Assembly: GCA_019414645.1 (NCBI GenBank)
Contig: DXLP01000036.1
Span: forward strand, 1-21,129
Source of the DNA: Collinsella sp.
GTDB taxonomy: Bacteria; Actinomycetota; Coriobacteriia; Coriobacteriales; Coriobacteriaceae
DNA length: 21,129 bases
Reading direction: 5' to 3'
The notes beneath the pieces are model-generated. The model searched no databases. It worked only from the letters and a program-made list of their open reading frames with translations, and was not told where the DNA came from. Shown here one piece after another: positions 1 through 7,178 of the stretch (its first letter is position 1; each line of letters opens with the position of its first letter). The position numbers were made by a program, and so were the translations under genes.

Positions 1-57
1 CCCTACCGGGAGTAGCCCCGACGGTTGACAAAACTATAGGAACACCCAACGACTAAG

Positions 58-486
58 TTAGGCGATGTGGAGGGGGTTGGCGGCGTCGACGGCATCGGGG
101 GCATCGGATAGGCCGTCGGGGGCAGCGTCTGTCGGGTCCTCGTCGGGGGTCTCGATCTGCTTGATCATGACCTCCTGGCCCTGCAGCAGATAGGTCTCGC
201 CGCTACCGCAATGGGGGCAGGTCTTGCCGTGCTCGACCGTCGCGTAGTCGCAGCCGCACGCCTCGCAATGCGTCACGGCCTCGACAGGCTCCACAATAAG
301 CTCCGCGCCCTGCGTGATAGGCTTTTTATCTGCCGCCCAGCGCCAAGCATCAAGCAGCAGATCGGGAACGACGCCCGAGACCTCGCCCAGGAGCAGCGTC
401 ACGCTCGAAACGCGACTCACGCCATTGGCGCGCGCCACATTCTCGACATCGCGAATGATGTGATAGACGATTCCTAATTCATGCAC
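58..486 (-). CDS. hypA: HypA/HybF-type nickel chaperone for hydrogenase maturation
   Basis: HypA delivers Ni(II) to the large subunit of [NiFe] hydrogenase together with HypB. The sequence begins Met-His-Glu, the family's N-terminal nickel site with His2, and carries two CxxC pairs, Cys74/Cys77 and Cys90/Cys93, that form the structural zinc site. The start is a GTG at 484-486, not an ATG; only this start restores the MHE end. A GGAAG stretch a few bases upstream can serve as ribosome binding site and touches the base of a 9-bp hairpin at 495-516. The protein is 142 residues, whereas HypA is usually about 115. The excess is an acidic, Asp/Pro/Ala-rich C-terminal tail from about residue 113. 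It lies 190 bp downstream of the oxidoreductase on the same strand and could be co-transcribed. No hydrogenase gene is in the window; any partners would lie beyond the left edge. Confidence 0.93.
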   Translation of the reverse strand: MHELGIVYHIIRDVENVARANGVSRVSSVTLLLGEVSGVVPDLLLDAWRWAADKKPITQGAELIVEPVEAVTHCEACGCDYATVEHGKTCPHCGSGETYLLQGQEVMIKQIETPDEDPTDAAPDGLSDAPDAVDAANPLHIA

Positions 487-494
487 TTTTTCTT

Positions 495-516
495 CCGCCG
501 TTCTAACGAACGGCGG
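495..516 (-). promoter_or_regulatory. Hairpin just upstream of the hypA ribosome binding site
   Basis: CCGCCGTTC at 495-503 and GAACGGCGG at 508-516 are perfectly complementary around a 4-base loop. On the minus strand the stem ends at the GGAAG preceding the hypA GTG codon, so it may affect translation of hypA. There is no T-run directly after it, so it is not a typical terminator for hypA's upstream neighbour. Its function is inferred. Confidence 0.45.
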
Positions 517-567
517 TCGACTTGACGCTGCGCGAGCCCCAGACGGACGATCTGCCTTTCAATCGTC

Positions 568-592
568 GGGCATGGGCAAAAGCCCTATGCCC
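568..592 (-). other. Bulged hairpin between the oxidoreductase gene and hypA
   Basis: GGGCATGGGC at 568-577, an AAAA loop, then GCCC-T-ATGCCC at 582-592 form a 10-bp stem with one bulged base. It lies 85 bp downstream of the oxidoreductase stop codon on its own strand. No T-run follows on the minus strand, so termination there would be weak. It could be an mRNA 3' stabilising structure or a partial terminator. The rest of the 487-676 gap shows no convincing promoter. Confidence 0.3.
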
Positions 593-676
593 TCCTCTTT
601 CAAGGCACCTCGCCACGCCTGGGACTCGCTCGCTGTCCAACCGTTCTCTACGCCGTTCTCTTGTTTGTTGCGTTTT

Positions 677-3454
677 TTATTTCTTCCCAAATTTGATTTT
701 GATCGCACGCTTCAAAGCGTACTTGCCGAGGCTGGGGAGCTTTTGCTCGTATTTGACCATCGTGGAGCACTCGGGGCGGTCGCGATCCAGATGGATGGCG
801 TCAAACGCGCACTTGGTGGTGCACAGGCCGCAGCCGATGCACTTGTTGGGGTCGACGATCGAGGCACCGCAGCCCAAGCAGCGAGCGGTCTCGGCGCGCA
901 CCTGCTCCTCGGTAAAGGTCTCGACGTACTCGCTAAAGGGCGCAGCCTTCTCGCGCTCGCGGTCGACACGTGCCACCTCGCGGCTTGCGTTGTCATAGCT
1001 CTCAATCACAACATCGTCGCGGTCAAGCGCGGTGTAGCGGCGCTGGTTGCGGCCGATGGTGAGCGTGGAGCCCGGCTGCACAAAGCGATGGATGGACACG
1101 GCGGCCTCGTGACCGGCGGCGATGGCGTCGATAGCAAAGCTGGGACCGGTGTAGACGTCGCCGCCCACAAAGATGTCGGGCTCGGCGGTCTGGTACGTCT
1201 GCGGATCGGCAAGGGCACCCTGGCTGCGGCCGAGCTCCACCTTGGAGCCAGCCAGCAGGTCGCCCCACACAATGGACTGGCCAATCGACATGACGACACG
1301 GTCGGCATCGACACGGCGCAAGTCGTTCTCGTCATACTCGGGCGCAAAACGGCCCTCGTCGTCAAAGACACGCGTGCAGCGCTTAAAGGTGATACCGCAC
1401 ACACGACCGGCCTCGTCCAGGTGAATCTCCTTGGGGCCCCAGCCGCAGCTAATGTGCGCGCCGTCCTCAATGGCCTCGCGACGCTCCTCCTCGCTGGCAG
1501 GCATCTTGACCTCGCTCTCCGGGCAGAACATCTCAACGTGCTCGGAACCCAGACGGCAGGCGTTGCGCGCGACATCGATGGCCACGTTGCCGCCGCCCAC
1601 CACGATGGTGCGCCCGGGCAGCGCGTCGATCTTGCCGCTGTTGACCTCGCGCAAAAAGTCGACGGCCACGGTCACGTCCTCGGCATCCTCGCCCGGAATA
1701 CCGGCAAGGCGGCCACCCTGGCAGCCAATGGCCACGTAAAAGGCTTTAAAGCCCTGCGCGCGAAGCTCGTCGAGCGTCACATCGCGACCGACCTCCACGC
1801 CATAGCGGAACTCGGCGCCCATCAGGCGAATGACCTCGACCTCGGCCTCGATAACGTCCTTCTGCAGCTTAAAGCTGGGAATGCCGTAGGTGAGCATGCC
1901 GCCCGGGCGCTCGTTTTTCTCGAACACGACGGGCTTGTAGCCCTTCTCGGCCAGATAGAAGGCGCAGGACAGACCGGCCGGACCGGCGCCGATGATGGCG
2001 ATCTTCTGGTCGAAGCCGCCGGCACGCGTCGGGGTCACCACAGGTGGGACATAGCGAGTCGCGGCATCCAGATCGCGCTGGGCGATAAACTTCTTGACCT
2101 CGTCGATGGCCACGGCCTCGTCCACGCGACCGCGGGTGCAGGCATCCTCACAGCGGCGGTTGCACACACGGCCGCAGATAGCGGGCAACGGGTTCTCGCG
2201 CTTGATGAGCGCCAACGCCTCGTCATAGCGGCCCTGCGCCGCGAGCTTCAAATAGCCCTGAACGGCAACGTGCGCGGGGCAGGCCGTCTTGCAGGGAGCG
2301 GTGCCGGACTCATGCGTCTCGATACGGTTGTCGTTGCGGTAGTTGGGCGACCACTTGGTGTGGTCCCACTTGGTGGCATCGGGCAGCTCCTGGCGCGGAT
2401 ACTCGGGCACCTGTCCGCCAGCCTTTTTGCTGCAGAGCTTCTGGCCCAGCTTGGCGGCGCCGGCCGGACATACCTCAACGCAGCGACCGCAGGCCACGCA
2501 CTTGTCCTTCTCGACCTTGGCGACATGGGCCGAGCGCGACAGGTTGGGCGTGTTGAACAGCTGCGAGGTGCGCAGAGCGTAGCACACGTTGACGTTGCAG
2601 TTGCAGATGGCGAAGATCTTGTTCTCGCCGTCGATATTAGTGATCTGGTGCACAAAGCCGTTGTCCTCGGCCTGGCGCAAGATGTCGTAAACCTCGTCGC
2701 GGGTCACGTAATGGCCACGATCGGTCTCAACCACGTAGTCGGCCATATCGCCCACGGCGATGCACCAATCGGCCGGGTCGTCGGCGCAGCCCTCACCCAT
2801 CACGCGACGGCTCGCGCGGCAGCTGCAGGTGCTAGCGGCATACTTACCTTCGTATTTGTCGAGCCAATGCTCGATATGCTCGATCGGCACCGAGGTGCTC
2901 GCAGCATCGATGGCCTTCTCGACCGGAATGACATGCATGCCGATGCCGGCACCGCCGGGCGGCACCATCGGCGTGGCCTTGGACAGCGGTCCCTTGGACG
3001 CCTGCTCAAAGAACTTGGCATAGACCGGATGCTCCTCGAGCTGGCTCACGCGCATGTTGAGGAACTCGGCGGAACCCGGCACCAGCATGGGCAGCACCCA
3101 CTGCTTGGCGCGCTCGGGGTTTTCCCAGTTGTACTCGAGCAGACCCGTGTAGCTCATGTCGTCGAGCATTTTTTCGATATCGGCCTCGGGCATGCCGGTG
3201 AGCTTGACCATCTCGGGCAGCGTATAGGGACGGCGCATCTTCATCTTGCAGAGCACTTCGGCCTGCTCGTCGGTTGCGGCCTCGGCAAACGACCAGTACT
3301 CGTAGCCCAGCAGCTCGTCGCGGTGCAGCAGGCGGTTGGTGCAGTGCTCACACAGTTTGACGATGGCCTCGCGCGGATGCTCCGGTATCGGCGGCACGAA
3401 CTCCGCGCCGATATCGGGCTCGGTATAGCTAATCCCCGGTCCGCTGAGAATCAT
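677..3454 (-). CDS. Multi-domain Fe-S/FAD oxidoreductase (GltD-like NAD(P)H-dependent)
   Basis: About 925 residues. Residues 1-300 form a Cys-rich domain I do not recognise, with LCEHC, CSC and CNCNVNVC motifs. A ferredoxin motif CVACGRCVEVCP follows at about 319-330. A GltD/dihydropyrimidine-dehydrogenase-type helical Fe-S domain (CKTACPAH near 388-395, CGRVCNRRCEDAC near 427-439) comes next. Then an FAD site GAGPAGLSCAFYLAEKG near 489, an NAD(P) site GGGNVAIDVAR near 620, and the GGDVYTGPS second FAD contact near 764. It ends with a ferredoxin motif CIGCGLCTTKCA near 872. Family knowledge predicts cytoplasmic electron transfer between NAD(P)H, FAD and Fe-S clusters; the substrate is unknown. 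I place the start at the ATG at 3454, six bases after AGAAGGG; an in-frame GTG at 3475 lacks a good site. It is divergent from a TetR regulator and probably controlled by it. Confidence 0.88.
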   Translation of the reverse strand: MILSGPGISYTEPDIGAEFVPPIPEHPREAIVKLCEHCTNRLLHRDELLGYEYWSFAEAATDEQAEVLCKMKMRRPYTLPEMVKLTGMPEADIEKMLDDMSYTGLLEYNWENPERAKQWVLPMLVPGSAEFLNMRVSQLEEHPVYAKFFEQASKGPLSKATPMVPPGGAGIGMHVIPVEKAIDAASTSVPIEHIEHWLDKYEGKYAASTCSCRASRRVMGEGCADDPADWCIAVGDMADYVVETDRGHYVTRDEVYDILRQAEDNGFVHQITNIDGENKIFAICNCNVNVCYALRTSQLFNTPNLSRSAHVAKVEKDKCVACGRCVEVCPAGAAKLGQKLCSKKAGGQVPEYPRQELPDATKWDHTKWSPNYRNDNRIETHESGTAPCKTACPAHVAVQGYLKLAAQGRYDEALALIKRENPLPAICGRVCNRRCEDACTRGRVDEAVAIDEVKKFIAQRDLDAATRYVPPVVTPTRAGGFDQKIAIIGAGPAGLSCAFYLAEKGYKPVVFEKNERPGGMLTYGIPSFKLQKDVIEAEVEVIRLMGAEFRYGVEVGRDVTLDELRAQGFKAFYVAIGCQGGRLAGIPGEDAEDVTVAVDFLREVNSGKIDALPGRTIVVGGGNVAIDVARNACRLGSEHVEMFCPESEVKMPASEEERREAIEDGAHISCGWGPKEIHLDEAGRVCGITFKRCTRVFDDEGRFAPEYDENDLRRVDADRVVMSIGQSIVWGDLLAGSKVELGRSQGALADPQTYQTAEPDIFVGGDVYTGPSFAIDAIAAGHEAAVSIHRFVQPGSTLTIGRNQRRYTALDRDDVVIESYDNASREVARVDREREKAAPFSEYVETFTEEQVRAETARCLGCGASIVDPNKCIGCGLCTTKCAFDAIHLDRDRPECSTMVKYEQKLPSLGKYALKRAIKIKFGKK

Positions 3455-3545
3455 AGTCGTCCCTTCTCTTGCCACAGCCCGGCGAGACCGCGGCGCCCCT
3501 CTTTGTACGGGTTCGACATGCCCCCATGCCGTTCACCCGCTATTG

Positions 3546-3560
3546 TTGACATTGTGTCAA
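3546..3560. promoter_or_regulatory. Predicted TetR-type operator O1
   Basis: TTGACATTGTGTCAA is a perfect palindrome with 6-bp arms and a 3-bp centre. It matches the second site at 3569-3583 (TTGAC-R-NNN-Y-GTCAA), with centres 23 bp apart. It lies between the divergent oxidoreductase and TetR genes, so autoregulation and control of the oxidoreductase are the natural inference. Confidence 0.65.
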
Positions 3561-3564
3561 AAAC

Positions 3565-3593
3565 AGTATTGACGAACCGTCAACAATATTCAA
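3565..3593 (-). promoter_or_regulatory. Possible promoter of the oxidoreductase gene
   Basis: On the minus strand TTGAAT (3588-3593) and AATACT (3565-3570) are separated by 17 bp, each matching four of six consensus bases. The predicted operator O2 sits between and over these boxes. This is a visual assignment only. Confidence 0.35.
3569..3583. promoter_or_regulatory. Predicted TetR-type operator O2
   Basis: TTGACGAACCGTCAA is a perfect 15-bp palindrome of the same consensus as O1. It overlaps a possible minus-strand promoter: a TTGAAT-like -35 at 3588-3593, a 17-bp spacer and an AATACT-like -10 at 3565-3570. A repressor bound here would block transcription of the oxidoreductase. A degenerate third copy (11 of 15 positions) is visible around 3600-3614. 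Confidence 0.65.
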
Positions 3594-3641
3594 GACTGTT
3601 AGGCGAACGGTCAGGCAAAAGAGGATGAAAGGCGGCAAAAC

Positions 3642-4304
3642 ATGGGCAACAACGCAGCAGATATCTCTGTGGTCGATGCCGTCCCCGCATCCGATAGCGC
3701 GGCAAAACGCCTGACGGGCGACGAGCGCCGTCGCGAGATCCTCGCCGCTGTGCGCGCCGTGAGCGCCGAGCTTGGTGTGTCCCATCTTTCGGTATCGGCC
3801 GTGACCAAGCGGGCTGGCTGCGCGCGTTCGCTGTTCTACCACTACTTTGCCGATATGGATGCCGCCGTCACCGCCGTTATGGACGAGGCAATCGACGGCT
3901 TTATCGCCGAGCTCGAGCAGTGGAACGCCAGCCGCACGGTTGGCGACATCGAAGGCGCACTCGACACCGTTGCTCCGCTCTTTAAGCGCCTGGTCGTGAG
4001 CGGCCACGAGTTGCCGAGCACGCTCACCTCGAGCAGCGGCGCGCTCTACGGCGGCTTTTTGCACAACGTGGTCCAGCGCGTGGCGCAGTATATCTGCGAT
4101 ACCACCGTGGTGGATTTTGTCGCCCATCACGAGCTACGCATCGACCATGTCTACGAGACGTTCTACACCCTCATCATGGGGCTGCTGATGTATATCCGCA
4201 CGCACCCCGATGTGCCCGACGAGACAGTCAAGGAAATCATCGCCTCGACGCTCCATATCGAGGGCTATACCGCCAAGTATCAGGAGCGCAAGCCCCAGAA
4301 CTGA
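3642..4304 (+). CDS. TetR/AcrR family transcriptional regulator
   Basis: A 220-residue protein with a TetR-type N-terminal helix-turn-helix at about residues 27-75. The recognisable core is ERRREILAAVRAVSAELG, then SVSAVTKRAGCARSLFYHYF, which includes the conserved FYHYF end of the recognition region. The remainder is the helical ligand-binding and dimerisation half, whose ligand cannot be predicted. It is transcribed away from the Fe-S oxidoreductase across a 166-bp space holding two matched palindromes. It is followed 63 bp downstream, on the same strand, by a membrane protein. The layout suggests a repressor of both the oxidoreductase and its own operon, relieved by a small molecule related to the oxidoreductase substrate. 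That link is inference. Confidence 0.9.
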   Translation: MGNNAADISVVDAVPASDSAAKRLTGDERRREILAAVRAVSAELGVSHLSVSAVTKRAGCARSLFYHYFADMDAAVTAVMDEAIDGFIAELEQWNASRTVGDIEGALDTVAPLFKRLVVSGHELPSTLTSSSGALYGGFLHNVVQRVAQYICDTTVVDFVAHHELRIDHVYETFYTLIMGLLMYIRTHPDVPDETVKEIIASTLHIEGYTAKYQERKPQN

Positions 4305-4367
4305 CGACATTTGGCCAAACTGCCCGCGATCAGAAGAGGGGCCGCGGGCTTGTGAAAGGAGAGCAGC

Positions 4368-4421
4368 ATGCTGTTCGATGTTTAGGGTAGCAATACCCTT
4401 ATCCACTGGGCCGGCTGGGCC
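4368..4421 (+). other. Natural start of the membrane protein gene, interrupted by in-frame TAG
   Basis: A strong ribosome binding site (AAAGGAG at about 4355-4361) precedes an ATG at 4368. The codons read Met-Leu-Phe-Asp-Val, then TAG at 4383-4385. They continue in the same frame as Gly-Ser-Asn-Thr-Leu-Ile-His-Trp-Ala-Gly-Trp-Ala into the Met at 4422. The restored segment supplies the front half of the first membrane helix. The TAG is one base from CAG, TAC or TAT. It is a recent nonsense mutation, a sequencing error, or a readthrough site. Confidence 0.7.
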
Positions 4422-5375
4422 ATGGTCTTTATTGGCCTGATCGTGCTCAACGAGGTCGGCCGCCGCACCAAGCTGGGCGCGGCCATCATCTTTGGCGTGG
4501 CTCCGCTGGCCATGACCATCTACTGCGTCGCTATCGCCATCGGCGTCTCACAGGGTGCCGAGTGGGCGCTCACCAACCCCACCCATGTGTACCAGAACAG
4601 CTGGTTCCACTACGCCAAGGTATACGCGGCGCTGGCCGGTTGCTGGGGCTTCATTGCCATTAAGTACCAGTGGGGCAAGATCGGCAAGGCGCATTGGTTC
4701 CGCGCGTGGCCGTTTGTGATCGTCGCCATCAACATCATGATCGCCGTCGTGTCCGACTTTGAGAGCGCCTATCACTTCTTTGTCCTGGGCGAGTCCACCT
4801 GGGTCACCTCCGAGGGCGCCACGCAGCTCGCCGGCTGGAACAACGTGTTCAACGGCATCGCCGGTATCATCAACATCTTCTGCATGACCGGTTGGTGGAG
4901 TGTCTACGCCTCTGAGGACAAGACCGACATGCTGTGGCCCGACATGACCTGGGTCTACATCATCGCCTACGATATCTGGAACTTCTGCTACACCTACAAC
5001 TGCTTGCCCACCCACTCCTGGTTCTGCGGCTTTGCACTGCTGCTGGCGCCCACCGTCGCCGCCTTTATCTGGAACAAGGGCGGCTGGATCCAGAACCGTG
5101 CCTTTACGCTGGCTATTTGGTGCATGTTTGCCCAGGTATTCCCGTACTTCCAGGAGGAGTCCATCTTTGTGACCCACTCCACGCTCGACCCCGGCGCCGC
5201 TACCGCGGTCTCGATCGCCGCGCTGGTCGCCAACGTCGCCGCGATCATCTACATCGTCTACCGTGCCAAGAAGCTCGGCCGCAATCCCTACAAGCAGGAC
5301 GTCTTTGAGGGCACCAGCGATTGGGAGAAGGCTACCGCTCGCCGCGCCAAGGTTGATTACGCGCACGCCGAGTAA
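4422..5375 (+). CDS. Polytopic membrane protein resembling DUF5692
   Basis: The open frame from the ATG at 4422 encodes 317 residues, but this ATG has no ribosome binding site and starts inside a hydrophobic segment. The natural start is probably the ATG at 4368, which would give about 335 residues if the TAG at 4383 were a sense codon. About eight or nine membrane segments are visible, for example LGAAIIFGVAPLAMTIYCV, FVIVAINIMIAVV, WVYIIAYDIWNFCYTYNCL and a final VANVAAIIYIVYRA. The protein is rich in Trp and Tyr. The C-terminal tail is charged and probably cytoplasmic. I assign the DUF5692 family from recall of its overall pattern; its function is unknown. It follows the TetR regulator on the same strand and is likely part of the same regulated module as the oxidoreductase, perhaps handling its substrate at the membrane. 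Confidence 0.72.
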   Translation: MVFIGLIVLNEVGRRTKLGAAIIFGVAPLAMTIYCVAIAIGVSQGAEWALTNPTHVYQNSWFHYAKVYAALAGCWGFIAIKYQWGKIGKAHWFRAWPFVIVAINIMIAVVSDFESAYHFFVLGESTWVTSEGATQLAGWNNVFNGIAGIINIFCMTGWWSVYASEDKTDMLWPDMTWVYIIAYDIWNFCYTYNCLPTHSWFCGFALLLAPTVAAFIWNKGGWIQNRAFTLAIWCMFAQVFPYFQEESIFVTHSTLDPGAATAVSIAALVANVAAIIYIVYRAKKLGRNPYKQDVFEGTSDWEKATARRAKVDYAHAE

Positions 5376-5443
5376 CGCGCTCGCTGCCGTCCGCATTTGG
5401 ATGTAGGCGCGTCTCTTTGGCTCCGTAATCTCGCGTTATGCGC

Positions 5444-5485
5444 AGCCCCCGGAAAGCAATTCGTTTGCTTTCCGGGGGCTTTTTG
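5444..5485 (+). terminator. Rho-independent terminator after the membrane protein gene
   Basis: AGCCCCCGGAAAGCAA (5444-5459) pairs perfectly with 5465-5480 around a 5-base loop, and is followed by a T-run. It ends the TetR/membrane-protein transcript. The rest of 5376-5617 contains no gene. Confidence 0.9.
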
Positions 5486-5617
5486 CTGTCGCGCGTGCAT
5501 TCATGCACATATTCACAATGTATCGCGCAGATAAAATCGAATTTCCGACTGCACGCCAGCTCTATGTGACCTTAATTTTGGGTACATTGTTGTCCCGATA
5601 TTGAGCTTGGGGGATAT

Positions 5618-7105
5618 ATGGAAAATGAGACGAGGGGCCAAGAGGACGCGGCCCAAGATGCAGCGGCGTGCGCCGAGGCCTTGGAGAGCCTAGACCGGTT
5701 TTCGCTGGACGAAGTTGCGTTTGACGAGACAATCGTCGACATGCAGGACGCGGCGGGCGATGGCATACCGGATACGGGCGACGACGTCGAGGATGCTCGC
5801 GATGAAGCCGATGTCGAAAAAGGCGATGACGAGGGCAATGGCCAACCGGAACCCAACGCGGGAGATGAGACCTCCCTGCTTGGCGACTTGCCCGTCGACG
5901 AATCGCTCACCCGCGAGCTCCCCGGCTTGGGCTCTGCGCCAGTCGTCGACGAGACCATCGCCATGGGAGATATTCCCCTGCCGTCCGCTCCCTCGGCACA
6001 CGAAGCCGAGGTTCGTCATCGTAAGATGTCGCCCAAGCGCCGCAATCTGATGGTCGCCGGTGTCGTGGCCGTCGCGCTCGTCGCCGGCGGCGCGGGCTAT
6101 GCGGCTTGGAACGGATACCAGCAAGAGCAGGCCGCCGTAGTTGCCGCAAACGCCCATACCATGATGTCGGTGCAAATTGGCGTACATGCCGCGGGACTCG
6201 ACTGCTCCACCGGCTCAAAGATCCCCGTGCAGGTGAGTGGCCAGGACTCCGACGGCTCTTCTGTGAGCGAAACGCTCTACGTTGACGAGCACGGCCGCGG
6301 CATCAAACTGCTGCCCGGCGATTACACGCTCTCCATCGCTGCCTCCCCCATCGCGGCCGACGGCACCATCTATACCGTCCCGACCACCAAGACGCAGGTC
6401 ACCGTTAAGAGCGATGGACAGGATTTAAGTGCCCAGGCTGCCTTTAAACTCAAGGTGCCTTCGGCCGACACGGTAACCGACGACCAGATCGATGCCGCCG
6501 CCAAATATGCCGAGGAGGGAGGCGCGAGCTCCGCCGCCACCGCCAAGGTGCTCCAGCAGGCGGCAACCGCGCGGCGCGACGCCGCCGTCAATGCCCTGAG
6601 CGCGCAAAAGGCACAGGCAGCCCGTGATGCCGACGCCCGTCACAAGGCAACCGACCTCTACCAGCTCGATATCCCCGTCGAATGGTACGGCAAGGTCGAG
6701 ACTTGGCAAAATGGCAGCACGCTATGCATCTATCTTGCCGGCGACAGCGATACGCCGATTGTGACGCTCGTCGCGGTGCGCGAGGGCGAGAGCTTTACGC
6801 CCGATGAGGGCGATACGGTTTTGGGTGCGGCCAATCTAGGCAACGGTTATACCGTCTACGCCAGCGGCCCCGTCTATCCGTACGTGGTGCCCCAGACCAT
6901 CAACGGGCGCACGCAGAACCCCGTGTCGACCTATCCCATGGACACAGCCATTGAGCTTGTCGAGCTTACGACCGGCAACCGCTACACCTACAGCCAGATC
7001 AAGAGCGTGCTGGTCGGCAAAGACGGCAAGGCCGACGCTGCCACCAAGCTCGAATGCGACTACATCGCCCAGATTCTGCTGCCGAGCATCAAGGCCCAGG
7101 ACTAG
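5618..7105 (+). CDS. Single-pass membrane protein with acidic cytoplasmic tail, unknown function
   Basis: A 495-residue protein starting at an ATG five bases after GGGGGAT. Residues 1-135 are strongly acidic and low in complexity, with three similar motifs: FDETIVDMQD near 35, GDETSLLGDLP near 82 and VDETIAMGDIP near 110. A basic stretch (RHRKMSPKRRN, about 133-143) precedes one transmembrane helix at about 144-166, so the tail should be cytoplasmic and the remainder external. Residues 180-285 look beta-rich (VQIGVHAAGLDCSTGSKIP and following). Residues 290-345 are Ala-rich and probably helical. A final beta-rich domain contains an LPGDYTLSI-like turn earlier and ends in LLPSIKAQD. I do not recognise a family. 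Flanking terminators suggest it is transcribed alone. The layout would fit a sensor or cell-envelope protein, which is inference only. Confidence 0.78.
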   Translation: MENETRGQEDAAQDAAACAEALESLDRFSLDEVAFDETIVDMQDAAGDGIPDTGDDVEDARDEADVEKGDDEGNGQPEPNAGDETSLLGDLPVDESLTRELPGLGSAPVVDETIAMGDIPLPSAPSAHEAEVRHRKMSPKRRNLMVAGVVAVALVAGGAGYAAWNGYQQEQAAVVAANAHTMMSVQIGVHAAGLDCSTGSKIPVQVSGQDSDGSSVSETLYVDEHGRGIKLLPGDYTLSIAASPIAADGTIYTVPTTKTQVTVKSDGQDLSAQAAFKLKVPSADTVTDDQIDAAAKYAEEGGASSAATAKVLQQAATARRDAAVNALSAQKAQAARDADARHKATDLYQLDIPVEWYGKVETWQNGSTLCIYLAGDSDTPIVTLVAVREGESFTPDEGDTVLGAANLGNGYTVYASGPVYPYVVPQTINGRTQNPVSTYPMDTAIELVELTTGNRYTYSQIKSVLVGKDGKADAATKLECDYIAQILLPSIKAQD

Positions 7106-7140
7106 CCGGGCGCATCATGGTACTCCCCAACCGTGATGAA

Positions 7141-7162
7141 GGGGCCAGGAGGTCCTGGCCCC
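7141..7162. terminator. Hairpin between convergent genes
   Basis: GGGGCCAG (7141-7148) pairs with CTGGCCCC (7155-7162) around a 6-base loop. It lies between the membrane protein gene and the convergent ATPase gene. No clear T-run follows on either strand, so it is a possible bidirectional, T-poor terminator. Confidence 0.4.
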
Positions 7163-7178
7163 ACAGATCCGTAGATGA

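Noticed and set aside
25..53. TTGACA near the left edge as a promoter
   Set aside because: No acceptable -10 box lies at 16-18 bp on the plus strand, and no plus-strand gene follows.
572..3628. A 1018-codon open frame on the plus strand opposite the oxidoreductase gene
   Set aside because: It is the antisense shadow of a GC-rich gene with strong third-position bias. The minus strand encodes clear Fe-S, FAD and NAD(P) motifs; the plus frame has a Leu/Ala/His/Gly-rich composition without domains.
4548..5396. Minus-strand frame opposite the DUF5692-like gene
   Set aside because: It has Gly/Asp/His-rich shadow composition and no start signal, and the plus strand encodes a coherent membrane protein.
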